In this document: piece by piece, positions 20,998 through 28,624 of the stretch
Numbering within the stretch: the stretch's first letter is position 1
Layout: each line of letters starts with the position of its first letter
Source: Variovorax paradoxus
GTDB lineage: Bacteria > Pseudomonadota > Gammaproteobacteria > Burkholderiales > Burkholderiaceae_C
Direction of reading: 5' to 3'
Length of the DNA: 47,451 nt
NCBI RefSeq assembly: GCF_018614915.1
Contig: NZ_JAGGNU010000050.1
Coordinates: 1-47,451 of the forward strand
Notes under the pieces: model-generated
Databases searched by the model: none
Seen by the model: the letters and a program-made list of their open reading frames with translations, nothing else
What the model was told of the DNA's origin: nothing
Made by a program: the position numbers and the translations under genes

Positions 20998-21626
20998 CCC
21001 AGGTCCTCGGCCAGCAGCTGCAGCGCAACGGCATCGATGGCCAGCTTGCGCGGGGCCCGGTGCGGGTCCGCGGGTTGCCCGCGCTCGGCGGGATGCGCTT
21101 CTGCGCGGGTTGCATGGAAGCGCAGGGCGTCGCGCCCTTCGGGCTCGATGCGGATCGCGCTGAGCGGGGGTTCACCATCCTGCAGATGGCTCAGGACCCC
21201 CAGGCACATGTAGCGCAGCGCGGCACCCGAGGGAAAGCATTCCTCGCCATCCTCCGAAGCCAGCCCCTCGGCGACATGGATCCCGATGCCGTTCAATTCG
21301 AAGGCCGCGCGCATCAGCGCGGTGCACTGGGCCACCAGGGCGCTGCGCGAGATGCCCTCGTCGCTGACGGCCAGCTCCCAGTCGCGCAGCGAGCGCACAC
21401 CTCTCGCCAGCGCGCCGACCTGGTCTTCCACCAGCGCGATCTTTTCCTGCCAGGCAGGCGTATCGACGGGCTTCGCCGTCACCTGGTGCTTGAACATGAG
21501 CATGGCCATCCGGATGACCGAGATCGGCGAAGCCAGGTCGTGCCGCAGCGCCGGAAAGACGCGCGTGAGCAACTCGTGGCGCACGCCGGCAGCCATCCAG
21601 GTGCGGGCGCCTGGCGTTGCCTTCAT
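20934..21626 (-). CDS. Kinase-like protein with a DHp-type helix but no recognisable ATP-binding boxes
   Basis: A 230-residue protein. FPALRHDLASPISVIRMAML (residues about 22-41) resembles the phospho-accepting H-box of histidine kinases (H-D/E-L-x-x-P). The rest, about residues 60-230, aligns in layout with an ATPase domain but shows no clear N, G1 or G2 box; only DAVALQLLAEDLGY and a final beta-hairpin LDAGTVRLALA are reminiscent. It may be a histidine phosphotransfer-like protein or a pseudokinase. Its ATG overlaps the stop of the receiver gene at 21623 (ATGA), so the two are translationally coupled. Its last 64 bp overlap the convergent hybrid kinase gene. Confidence 0.75.
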   Translation of the reverse strand: MKATPGARTWMAAGVRHELLTRVFPALRHDLASPISVIRMAMLMFKHQVTAKPVDTPAWQEKIALVEDQVGALARGVRSLRDWELAVSDEGISRSALVAQCTALMRAAFELNGIGIHVAEGLASEDGEECFPSGAALRYMCLGVLSHLQDGEPPLSAIRIEPEGRDALRFHATRAEAHPAERGQPADPHRAPRKLAIDAVALQLLAEDLGYLVTLDAGTVRLALARSSNH

Positions 21627-21979
21627 CGTGCAGCGGGCGGCGCCAGGATGCGATCGAGGTCCTCGAAGTCGATCGGCTTCTGCAGATGATGGTCGAACAG
21701 GCCCGGCGCAGCACCGGCCTCGTCGGCCCCGAAGCCCGAGATCGCAATCAGCAGCAGCGGCTTGTTTCCCGCCTCGGCACGCATGCGCTGCGCCAGCTCG
21801 GCGCCGGGGAGGTCCGGCAGCACGAGATCGACCAGCGCGGCATCGAAGGCTTCCTGGGCGACCGCATCCATCGCCTGCTGCGCGGTATAGCTGCAGCGCG
21901 CCTCGTGGTCCTGCAGCGTCAGCAGCTCCCGCAGCAGATCGGCCGCAGCCTTGTTGTCGTCGACGATCAGCACGTTCAC
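21623..21979 (-). CDS. Stand-alone receiver-domain response regulator
   Basis: About 118 residues, a single CheY-like receiver with no output domain. The acidic pair is in NVLIVDDNKAAADLL, the phospho-Asp in ALVDLVLPDLPG, the switch residue in LIAISGFGADE and the conserved lysine in LQKPIDFEDL. The start is taken as GTG 21979 because a GGGGG stretch lies eight bases before it and the receiver fold begins at once; an ATG at 22030 would add 17 residues with no receiver similarity. It is the first gene of a two-gene unit with the kinase-like gene (ATGA overlap), facing the two hybrid kinases. It could shuttle phosphate among them. Confidence 0.88.
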   Translation of the reverse strand: MNVLIVDDNKAAADLLRELLTLQDHEARCSYTAQQAMDAVAQEAFDAALVDLVLPDLPGAELAQRMRAEAGNKPLLLIAISGFGADEAGAAPGLFDHHLQKPIDFEDLDRILAPPAAR

Positions 21980-22079
21980 AACGAATACCCCCACACCTAG
22001 GCTTGGCAGTATCGGAGCTCGGTACTGCAAACGACGTAGGAGTGGGCCTCGTCCCCAGGCGGCGCAAGGCCGCGAGCGC

Positions 22080-23357
22080 TCAGGCGCCGGCCGGCTCGAT
22101 GGTCGCGCTGACCTCGCCCAGCCCGATGCGCACCGCGCCCTCGCGCTCGCACCAGCCGCGCAGGCTCAGCGTGTCGCCGTCCTCGAGGAAGCTGCGGCGC
22201 TCGCCGTTGGGCAACACGATCGGCTGCTTGCCGCCCAGCGTGAGTTCGAGCAGCGAGCCGGCCTGGTCGGGTTTCGGGCCCGAGAGCGTGCCCGAACCCA
22301 GCAGGTCGCCCGGCTGCAGGTTGCAGCCGTTCACCGTGTGGTGCGTGACGAGCTGTGCGGCGGTCCAGTAGGCGGCCTCGCGGGCGTTGCCGTGCGTCAG
22401 GCGCACGGCGCCCTCGCCGGCTGCGCGCATCTTCGCGCTTTGCAGCCAGACCTCGAGCGTGATGTCGAAGGCGCCGCTTTCCCGGTCGGCGGGCGCATCG
22501 AGGTAGGGCAGCGGCTGCGGGTCGCCGGCCGGGCGCTCGAAGCGGGCGCGGAAGGGCGAGAGCGCCTCCATGGTCACGATCCAGGGCGACACGGTGGTGG
22601 CGAAATTCTTCGACAGGAAGGGGCCGAGCGGCTGGTATTCCCAGGCCTGGATGTCGCGCGCCGACCAGTCGTTGAGCAGCGTGACGCCGAACAGGTGCTC
22701 TTGCGCCTCCCCGATGGCGATCGGCTCGCCCAGCGCATTGCCCTGGGCGACGAGGAAGCCGAGCTCGAGCTCGTAGTCGAGGCGCTTCGAGGGGCCGAAG
22801 GACGGCACGGCCGCATCGGGCGCCTTGGTCTGGCCCTGCGGGCGCCTGAAGCGTTGGCCGCTGACGCCGATCGACGAGGCGCGGCCGTGGTAGCCGATCG
22901 GCACCCACTGGTAGTTGGGCAGGAGCGGCGCATCCGGGCGGAACAGGCTGCCGACCGTGCGGGCGTGGTGGATGCCGGTGTAGAAATCGGTGTAGTCGCC
23001 GATGCGGCAGGGCACGGCCATCTCGACGGCCGACTGGGCGAGCAGGGCCTTGGCCCATTCGGCCGCCTCTTCGCTGCCTTCGGCCAGGCCGGCGGAGATC
23101 GCGGCACGCAGGGCCTGGCGCTCGGCCGGGCTCTTCGCCATCAGCACGTTCATGTCGTCGGTGTGGACGAGGCCGGTGGCCTTCAGGTCGAGCACCTGGT
23201 CGCCGATCGCCACGCCGATGCGAAAAGGCTCGCCGCTGCCGGCGGGCCGGAAACGCCCGAAGGGAAGGTTCTGGATCGGGAAGTCGCAGCCGGCCCGGTT
23301 GGCCGAGGCGACCCAGCTGCGCAGCTGCGGGTCGTGGGTTGCGTTCAGGGTGTTCAT
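22080..23357 (-). CDS. fahA: Fumarylacetoacetase
   Basis: A 425-residue enzyme that hydrolyses fumarylacetoacetate to fumarate and acetoacetate, the last step of the homogentisate route. An N-terminal SH3-like domain (FPIQNLPFGRF) is followed by the catalytic domain: DFYTGIHHARTVGSLFRPD, YHGRASSIGVSG, the metal Glu of DYELELGFLVA and LLNDWSARDIQAWEYQPLGP. The length matches the two-domain eukaryotic-type fumarylacetoacetase. The start ATG overlaps the hmgA stop (ATGA at 23354-23357), showing tight coupling. It is the last gene of the IclR-linked operon. Confidence 0.95.
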   Translation of the reverse strand: MNTLNATHDPQLRSWVASANRAGCDFPIQNLPFGRFRPAGSGEPFRIGVAIGDQVLDLKATGLVHTDDMNVLMAKSPAERQALRAAISAGLAEGSEEAAEWAKALLAQSAVEMAVPCRIGDYTDFYTGIHHARTVGSLFRPDAPLLPNYQWVPIGYHGRASSIGVSGQRFRRPQGQTKAPDAAVPSFGPSKRLDYELELGFLVAQGNALGEPIAIGEAQEHLFGVTLLNDWSARDIQAWEYQPLGPFLSKNFATTVSPWIVTMEALSPFRARFERPAGDPQPLPYLDAPADRESGAFDITLEVWLQSAKMRAAGEGAVRLTHGNAREAAYWTAAQLVTHHTVNGCNLQPGDLLGSGTLSGPKPDQAGSLLELTLGGKQPIVLPNGERRSFLEDGDTLSLRGWCEREGAVRIGLGEVSATIEPAGA

Positions 23358-24658
23358 GGCTTGAATTGGTCCTTGAGGCCGGCCCAGCAGTCGGCATAGT
23401 CGGCGTCGAGCGACGGGCTCTGCAGCGCCCAGGCGGTGGGGATGAAACGAAAGCGGCTCTCGAACATGAAGGCCAGCGTGTTGTCCAGCTTCTGCGGCTT
23501 GAGGTCGGCGTGGCTGGCCTTCTCGAAGGCTTCCTCGTCGGGGCCGTGCGGCACCATCGCGTTGTGCAGGCTGGCGCCGCCGGGCTTGAAGCCGCCGGGC
23601 TTGGCGTCGTACTCGCCGTAGACCAGGCCCATGAATTCGCTCATCAGGTTGCGGTGGTACCAGGGCGGACGGAAGGTGTTCTCCATCACCAGCCAGCGCG
23701 GCGGGAAGATCACGAAGTCGCAATTGGCCGTGCCGGGCGTGTCCGAGGGCGAAGTCAGCACGGTGAAGATCGACGGGTCCGGATGGTCGAAGCTGATCGA
23801 GCCGATGGTCATGAAGTTGGCCGTGTCGTACTTCACCGGCGCCAGGTTGCCGTGCCAGGCGACGACGTTGAAGGGCGACTGCTTCATCGGCGCGCGCCAG
23901 AAGCGGCCGGCGAATTTCTTCACGATCTCGTAGCCGCCGGCCTCGCTCTCGAAGGCGGCGACGGGGGCCTGGAAGTCGCGCGCATTGGCCAGTCCGTTGG
24001 AGCCGATGGGGCCGAGCTCGGGCAGGCGGAACTGGGCGCCGTAGTTCTCGCAGACGTAGCCGCGAGAAGGACCATCCGGCAGGGCGATCTTGAACACCAC
24101 GCCGCGCGGCAGCAGAGCGATTTCGCCGGGCTTGACCTCGAGCACGCCCATCTCGGTGGTGATCACCAGCCGGCCCTGCTGCGGCACCAGCAGCATTTCG
24201 CCGTCGGCATTGACGAAGGCGCGGCGCTCCATCGAGCGGCTCGCGAGGTAGACGTGCGCGGCCACGCCGCTGTGCGCCTCGGCGTCGCCGTTGGCCGCCA
24301 GGGTGCGCATGCCGTCGACGAAATCGAGCTCGGCGCCGTCGAACGGCATCGGATGCCAGCGCAGCGGCTCCGGCGCCAGTGCGATGCCGCGGTCGGCGCC
24401 GGTCTGCCAGCGCGGCTGCGCATAGGCCTGGTAGCGGCCCGAGACCACCGAGGGCTGGCGCCGGTACATCCAGCTGCGCCGGTTCTCGTGGCGTGGCGCG
24501 GTGAAGGCGGTGCCCGAGATCAGCTCGGGGTAGAGATCGAAGGGCGCGCGCTGCGGGCTGTTGCGGCCCTGCGGCAGGGCGCCGGCGACCGCTTCGCTCG
24601 CGTATTCGTTGCCGAAGCCGCCCTGGTAGCGGCGCTCGGCGGCGGGGGTTTGGGTCAT
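23354..24658 (-). CDS. hmgA: Homogentisate 1,2-dioxygenase
   Basis: A 434-residue Fe(II) cupin enzyme that opens homogentisate to maleylacetoacetate. It begins with the family signature YQGGFGNEYASEAVAGALPQ. Iron ligands lie in PWYHRNLMSEFMGLVYGEYD (His, Glu) and NAMVPHGPDEEAFEKAS (His). The length and order agree with known HmgA proteins. It lies 34 bp downstream of a Bug receptor gene and overlaps the fahA start by four bases. Together with fahA it forms the core of homogentisate breakdown; maleylacetoacetate isomerase is not found nearby. Confidence 0.96.
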   Translation of the reverse strand: MTQTPAAERRYQGGFGNEYASEAVAGALPQGRNSPQRAPFDLYPELISGTAFTAPRHENRRSWMYRRQPSVVSGRYQAYAQPRWQTGADRGIALAPEPLRWHPMPFDGAELDFVDGMRTLAANGDAEAHSGVAAHVYLASRSMERRAFVNADGEMLLVPQQGRLVITTEMGVLEVKPGEIALLPRGVVFKIALPDGPSRGYVCENYGAQFRLPELGPIGSNGLANARDFQAPVAAFESEAGGYEIVKKFAGRFWRAPMKQSPFNVVAWHGNLAPVKYDTANFMTIGSISFDHPDPSIFTVLTSPSDTPGTANCDFVIFPPRWLVMENTFRPPWYHRNLMSEFMGLVYGEYDAKPGGFKPGGASLHNAMVPHGPDEEAFEKASHADLKPQKLDNTLAFMFESRFRFIPTAWALQSPSLDADYADCWAGLKDQFKP

Positions 24659-24692
24659 GGTGTCCTCTCGAAATCCGGATGCAATCGGGCCA

Positions 24693-25649
24693 TCAGTCGA
24701 CGCGGATGTTGTTGTCGCGGATCAGCCGGCCCCAGCGCTCGCGCTCGCCCTTCACGTAGCCTGCCATCTGCGCCGGCGTGCCGGGCAGCGCCTCCACGCC
24801 CAGCGCCGTGAAGCGCGCCTTGACGGCGGGCGAGTTCAGCGACTCGACCAGCGCCTTGTTGAGCTTGTTCACCGTGTCGGCCGGCGTGCCGGCCGGCACC
24901 GAAAGCCCCTGCCAGGCGTAGGCCTCGAAGCCGTCGAGCCCCTGCTCGGCCAGCGTGGGCACATCCGGCAAGGTCTCGATGCGCTTCGCGCTCGCGACGC
25001 CGATGGCCTTGACCTTGCCCGCGAGCACGAACTGGTTGCCACTGGCCGTGTCGACCAGCATGAAGGGCACGCTCGCGCCCAGAATGTCCTGCATCGCCGG
25101 CGCCGCACCGCGGTAGGGAACGTGCGTGAGCTTGAGGCCGGTCTTCTCGCGCAGCAGTTCGGTCGCGAGGTGGTGCGGGCTGCCCGTGCCCGCCGAGGCG
25201 TAGTTGACGCCGCCCGGCTGCGCCTTGGCCCAGGCGACGAACTCCTTGAAGTTCTTCACCGGCACCTGCGCGCCGACCACCAGCACCAGCGGAAAGCGCG
25301 CCAGCATGCCCACCGGGGCGAGGTCCTTCTCGGCGTTGTAGCTGAGCTTCGAGAACAGGAAAGGGTTGGCGGCGAGCGTCGCGAAGTCGGCCGTCAGCAT
25401 CACGTGCCCGTAATCCTTGGAGCGCGCCGCGTAGTCGGCCGCGATGTTGGTCGCGGCGCCCGGCTTGTTGTTGATGACGATCGGTGCGGCGAGGCTCTTC
25501 GACATGGCTTCGGCGGTGGCGCGCGCCACTGCATCCGAGCCGCCGCCGGCCGCATAGCCGACCACCCATTCGATCGGCTTGCCGTCCTGCGCCGAGGCGG
25601 CGAGCGTGGTGAAGGACAGGGCGAACGCGAGGAGTCTGGAATTGAACAT
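24693..25649 (-). CDS. Bug/TctC-family periplasmic solute-binding protein
   Basis: A 318-residue Bug receptor with signal peptide MFNSRLLAFALSFTTLAASA. Mature family blocks are IEWVVGYAAGGGSDAVARAT, IVINNKPGAATNIAADYAA, VNYASAGTGSPHHLATELL and LTHVPYRGAAPAMQDILGA. An alternative ATG at 25661 overlaps the upstream stop (ATGA) and would add four residues; both are possible. It lies between the DUF2783 gene and hmgA. Its likely ligand is the aromatic acid fed to this pathway (inference). No TctA/TctB permease is nearby, as with the two Bug genes in the gentisate cluster. Confidence 0.92.
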   Translation of the reverse strand: MFNSRLLAFALSFTTLAASAQDGKPIEWVVGYAAGGGSDAVARATAEAMSKSLAAPIVINNKPGAATNIAADYAARSKDYGHVMLTADFATLAANPFLFSKLSYNAEKDLAPVGMLARFPLVLVVGAQVPVKNFKEFVAWAKAQPGGVNYASAGTGSPHHLATELLREKTGLKLTHVPYRGAAPAMQDILGASVPFMLVDTASGNQFVLAGKVKAIGVASAKRIETLPDVPTLAEQGLDGFEAYAWQGLSVPAGTPADTVNKLNKALVESLNSPAVKARFTALGVEALPGTPAQMAGYVKGERERWGRLIRDNNIRVD

Positions 25650-25657
25650 GCAATGTC

Positions 25658-25879
25658 TCATTGGGATTCGAGGGAGGAACGGGCGACGCCCAGGCGCGCT
25701 GCGTCGAGCGCACGGCGCAAGACGGCGAGCGAGCCGATGTGGTTGGCCAGGACGAGGACGAGCCGGGCATTGAAGGCATGGCTCTCGTCCGCGGAAAGCC
25801 CCTGGTGCGCCTCGATCAGCGCCTCGTAGAAATCGTCGGGCGCATCGAGGTTCGGGGTGGTGATCAGTGGTGTTTCCAT
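25658..25879 (-). CDS. DUF2783 domain small protein
   Basis: A 73-residue soluble protein (METPLITTPNLDAPDDFYEA ... ANHIGSLAVLRRALDAAR) matching the small DUF2783 family. It is an acidic, mostly helical protein with no signal peptide, cysteine pair or DNA-binding motif. As I recall, DUF2783 genes tend to sit beside FAD-dependent hydroxylases and Bug receptors, as here: 5 bp after the hydroxylase stop, overlapping or just preceding the Bug start. A role as a partner of the hydroxylase is only inferred from that linkage. Confidence 0.82.
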   Translation of the reverse strand: METPLITTPNLDAPDDFYEALIEAHQGLSADESHAFNARLVLVLANHIGSLAVLRRALDAARLGVARSSLESQ

Positions 25880-25884
25880 CGGGT

Positions 25885-27525
25885 TCAGGCCTTGGCGAGT
25901 GCGCGGGCTGTCGCGGCGCGGATCGCGGCCGCCGCCGGTTGCCGCCAGCGCGCGCACACGTGCTGGTCGGGCCGCATGAGGTAGACGGTGCCGGGCCGCG
26001 CGTCGTAGCGCCGGGCCGCGAGCTCGCCTTCGCGGGAGAGATCGACACGCACCACGTGCAGCGGCACGCCGCTGGCTTCGAGGGCCTGCAGGCTCGCCTC
26101 GGCTGCGCTGCCGTCGCCGAACACCAGCGCCGTGAAGCGCGTCGTGCAGCACTCGCGCAGCAGCCAGCCGGTGCCGCCGTCCTGGCGCACGAAAGGCGCG
26201 TCGGCCGCTGGGGCGCCGGGCGCCATGCTGCCGGCGAACGCGTCCGCATCGGGCGTGTTGAGCGGCGAGTCGCGCAGCACGCTCGGCAGCGACAGGCGGC
26301 CGCTGTTGACCAGCGTGCGTGCGAAGTCATGGCGCTTGCTCAGCTCCAGTACCGCGTCGCGGAACAGCCGGCTCACCTCGCTCTTGGGCGTGATGAAGTC
26401 GGTGGCGCGCGTGGAGTTGCGAATGTTCTCGTCGGCCGCGTACTCGCGCTCGCGGGCATAGCTGTCGAGCAGCAGGTCGGGCGCCTCGCCCCGCAGCACG
26501 GCGGCCAGCTTCCACCCGAGGTTGTCGGCATCCTGCACGCCCGAGTTGGCGCCGCGGGCGCCGAAGGGCGAAACGCCGTGCGCCGAATCGCCGGCGAACA
26601 GCACGCGCCCGTGGCGGAAGTGGGCCATGCGCTGGCAGGCGAAGGTATAGACGCTGGCCCAGCCGATGTCGAACTGCACGCCCGCGAAGCCGATGCTGTC
26701 GAGCATCGCGCGCACCCGCGGCGCGATGTTCTCGGGCTTGCGCTCTTCCACCGGGTCGGCGTCCCAGCCAAGCTGGAAGTCCACGCGCCACATGCTGTCG
26801 GCCTGCTTGTGCAAGAGCACGCTCTGACCCGGATGAAAGGAAGGATCGAACCAGAAGCGGCGCTCGGTAGGCAGGTCGGCATCCATCGTGATGTCGGCGA
26901 TCAGGAAGCGGTCGCGGAACACGCGGCCCGTGGCCTCCTGGCCGAGCAGCTGGCGCAGGTTGGAGCGCGAGCCGTCGCAGGCGGCGACGTAGCCGGCGGC
27001 CAGCTGGTAGTTGCCCTCGGGCGTCTCCACCGTGAGCAGCACGTCGCCGGTGCGCGCTTCGATGCCCACCACCTTGTTGTTCCAGCGCAGGTCGACCAGC
27101 GGCAGGGCGGCGATGCGTTCGGCGAGATAGCCCTCGACGTAGTACTGCTGCAGGTTGATGAAGGCCGGACGCTCATGGCCAGGCTCGGGCAGGAGGTCGA
27201 AGCTGTAGACCTGCTCGTCCTTGAAGAACACGCGGCCGAGCTTCCACGAGACGCCCTTGGCCACCATGCGCTCGCCGCAGCCGAGGCGGTCGAACACCTC
27301 GAGCGTGCGCTTGGCGAAGCAGATGGCGCGCGAGCCGGTCGAGAGCGTGCAGTCGTTGTCGAGCAGCACCACGGGCACCTGCTGCTGCGCGAGGTCGATC
27401 GCCAGCGCCAGGCCGACCGGGCCGGCGCCGACCACCACCACCGGGTGGCGGGCGGGCGCGGCGGCGTCCTGGTCCGGGTGGCGCCGATAGTCGAAGCGCA
27501 GGGATTGGTAGTCGATGGCATCCAC
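25885..27525 (-). CDS. FAD-dependent aromatic hydroxylase (PheA/TfdB/MhpA-like)
   Basis: A 546-residue group A flavoprotein monooxygenase. The FAD motif VVVVGAGPVGLALAIDLAQQ is at about residues 29-48, the DG motif AACDGSRSNLRQLLG near 183, and the GD motif RVLFAGDSAHGVSPFGARG near 310. A C-terminal thioredoxin-like domain (from about 430) is typical of phenol or 3-(3-hydroxyphenyl)propionate hydroxylases. It lies in an operon with hmgA and fahA, so the simplest inference is hydroxylation of a hydroxyphenylacetate-like acid to homogentisate. The exact substrate (3- or 4-hydroxyphenylacetate or other) cannot be told from sequence. It follows the MBL-fold gene with a 21-bp gap. Confidence 0.9.
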   Translation of the reverse strand: MDAIDYQSLRFDYRRHPDQDAAAPARHPVVVVGAGPVGLALAIDLAQQQVPVVLLDNDCTLSTGSRAICFAKRTLEVFDRLGCGERMVAKGVSWKLGRVFFKDEQVYSFDLLPEPGHERPAFINLQQYYVEGYLAERIAALPLVDLRWNNKVVGIEARTGDVLLTVETPEGNYQLAAGYVAACDGSRSNLRQLLGQEATGRVFRDRFLIADITMDADLPTERRFWFDPSFHPGQSVLLHKQADSMWRVDFQLGWDADPVEERKPENIAPRVRAMLDSIGFAGVQFDIGWASVYTFACQRMAHFRHGRVLFAGDSAHGVSPFGARGANSGVQDADNLGWKLAAVLRGEAPDLLLDSYAREREYAADENIRNSTRATDFITPKSEVSRLFRDAVLELSKRHDFARTLVNSGRLSLPSVLRDSPLNTPDADAFAGSMAPGAPAADAPFVRQDGGTGWLLRECCTTRFTALVFGDGSAAEASLQALEASGVPLHVVRVDLSREGELAARRYDARPGTVYLMRPDQHVCARWRQPAAAAIRAATARALAKA

Positions 27526-27546
27526 GTCTTGTCTCCAGGCGGATGC

Positions 27547-28506
27547 TCAGCCTTCCAAGGTCTTCCACATCTCGACGTCCCGCTCGGCCGTCCACACGCG
27601 CGGATCGCGGTGACCCGAGGCTTCGTCGTAGGCCCGGCTCACGTCGAAGGGCATGCAGTGGTCGAAGATGACCCACTGGCTGTACTTGGGCTTGAGCTTG
27701 GCGTAGGTGTCCTTGTAGACGGTGTTGAGGTCGCGGCCGGCCTTCACCCCTTCCTGCACGCTCTGGTAGACATCGGCGATGAAGCTGCGCGTGCCGGCCA
27801 AGCCCTTGGCGACTTCCTCGGGCGTGGTGAGCGCGGCACCGCGGCCAGGCACCAGGGCCTTGGGCTTCAGCGCGGCGATGTTGTCCAGCGTTTGCGGCCA
27901 ATCCTGGAAGTAGGCGTCACCGGCATAGGGCGTGGCATCGAACTCGACCAGGTCGCCCGACAGCAGCGTGCGCTCCGCTGGCAACCAGACCACCGTGTCG
28001 CCCTTGGTGTGGCCGCGGCCGAGCTGGATCAGCTGCACCTCGAGCTTGCCCAGCCACAGCGTCATCTTGCCGCTGAAGGTCATGGTCGGCCAGGTCAGGC
28101 CCGGCGGCACGGTCTCGACGTTCTGGAACAGGCGCGGGAAGCGTCCGATCTCGCTGGCCTTGTCTTCCTCGCCGCGCTCGACGATCAGGTCGCGCGTGTC
28201 CTGGCTGGCGATGATGTGCTCGGGCTGGTAGCCGGCGGCGCCCAGCACGCGCACCGCGTGGTAGTGCGTGAGCACCACGTACTTGATCGGCTTGTCGGTC
28301 ACCTCGCGGATGCGGCGCACCACGTCGGCCGCCATCGCGGGGGTCGCCTGGGTGTCGGCCACCAGCACGCAGTCGTCGCCGATCACGATGCCGGTGTTGG
28401 GGTCGCCCTCGGCGGTGTAGGCCCAGGCGTGCTCGGAAATCTGGCTGAAGGTGATCTTCTTTTCTTCCAGGTCGGCCTGGCTGGCGAATACCTTGGTCTG
28501 GCTCAT
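27547..28506 (-). CDS. Metallo-beta-lactamase-fold protein with altered metal motif
   Basis: A 319-residue MBL-fold protein without a signal peptide. The fold is clear: TGIVIGDDCVLVADTQATPA, then YVVLTHYHAVRVLGA, later LGRGHTKGDTVVWLP and TLLSGDLVEFDATP. The usual HxHxDH metal motif reads HYHAVR, so the Asp and third His are gone, and the last ligand region reads GRG in place of GHG. The His of GHTKGD and the Asp of SGDLVE remain. It is the first gene of the homogentisate operon, divergent from the IclR gene, with a GGAG-type site before ATG 28506. Function unknown; hydrolysis of a thioester or lactone intermediate is possible but the missing ligands make it uncertain. Confidence 0.88.
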   Translation of the reverse strand: MSQTKVFASQADLEEKKITFSQISEHAWAYTAEGDPNTGIVIGDDCVLVADTQATPAMAADVVRRIREVTDKPIKYVVLTHYHAVRVLGAAGYQPEHIIASQDTRDLIVERGEEDKASEIGRFPRLFQNVETVPPGLTWPTMTFSGKMTLWLGKLEVQLIQLGRGHTKGDTVVWLPAERTLLSGDLVEFDATPYAGDAYFQDWPQTLDNIAALKPKALVPGRGAALTTPEEVAKGLAGTRSFIADVYQSVQEGVKAGRDLNTVYKDTYAKLKPKYSQWVIFDHCMPFDVSRAYDEASGHRDPRVWTAERDVEMWKTLEG

Positions 28507-28540
28507 CGGGGTCTCCTTGATTTGTCTAACACGAATGGAT

Positions 28541-28570
28541 TTGCATGGAACGAACTCGGCGGAGTGTAAT
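28541..28570 (+). promoter_or_regulatory. Candidate sigma-70 promoter of the iclR-type gene
   Basis: TTGCAT (28541-28546) and TGTAAT (28565-28570) are spaced by 18 bases, giving a start near 28577 and a ~48-base leader. The -35 overlaps GCATGGAACGAAC (28543-28555), which recurs as GCATGAACGAAC at 28601-28612, and TGTCTAA occurs at 28523-28529 and 28586-28592. These direct repeats could be operator half-sites for the IclR protein. Confidence 0.38.
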
Positions 28571-28624
28571 CCGGAGATCAGTTAATGTCTAATCCCTTCT
28601 GCATGAACGAACGACCGGACGGAT

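Noticed and set aside
25650..26330. 545-codon extension of the Bug receptor at 24693
   Set aside because: The extra part overlaps the DUF2783 and hydroxylase genes out of frame, and the signal peptide fixes the start near 25649.
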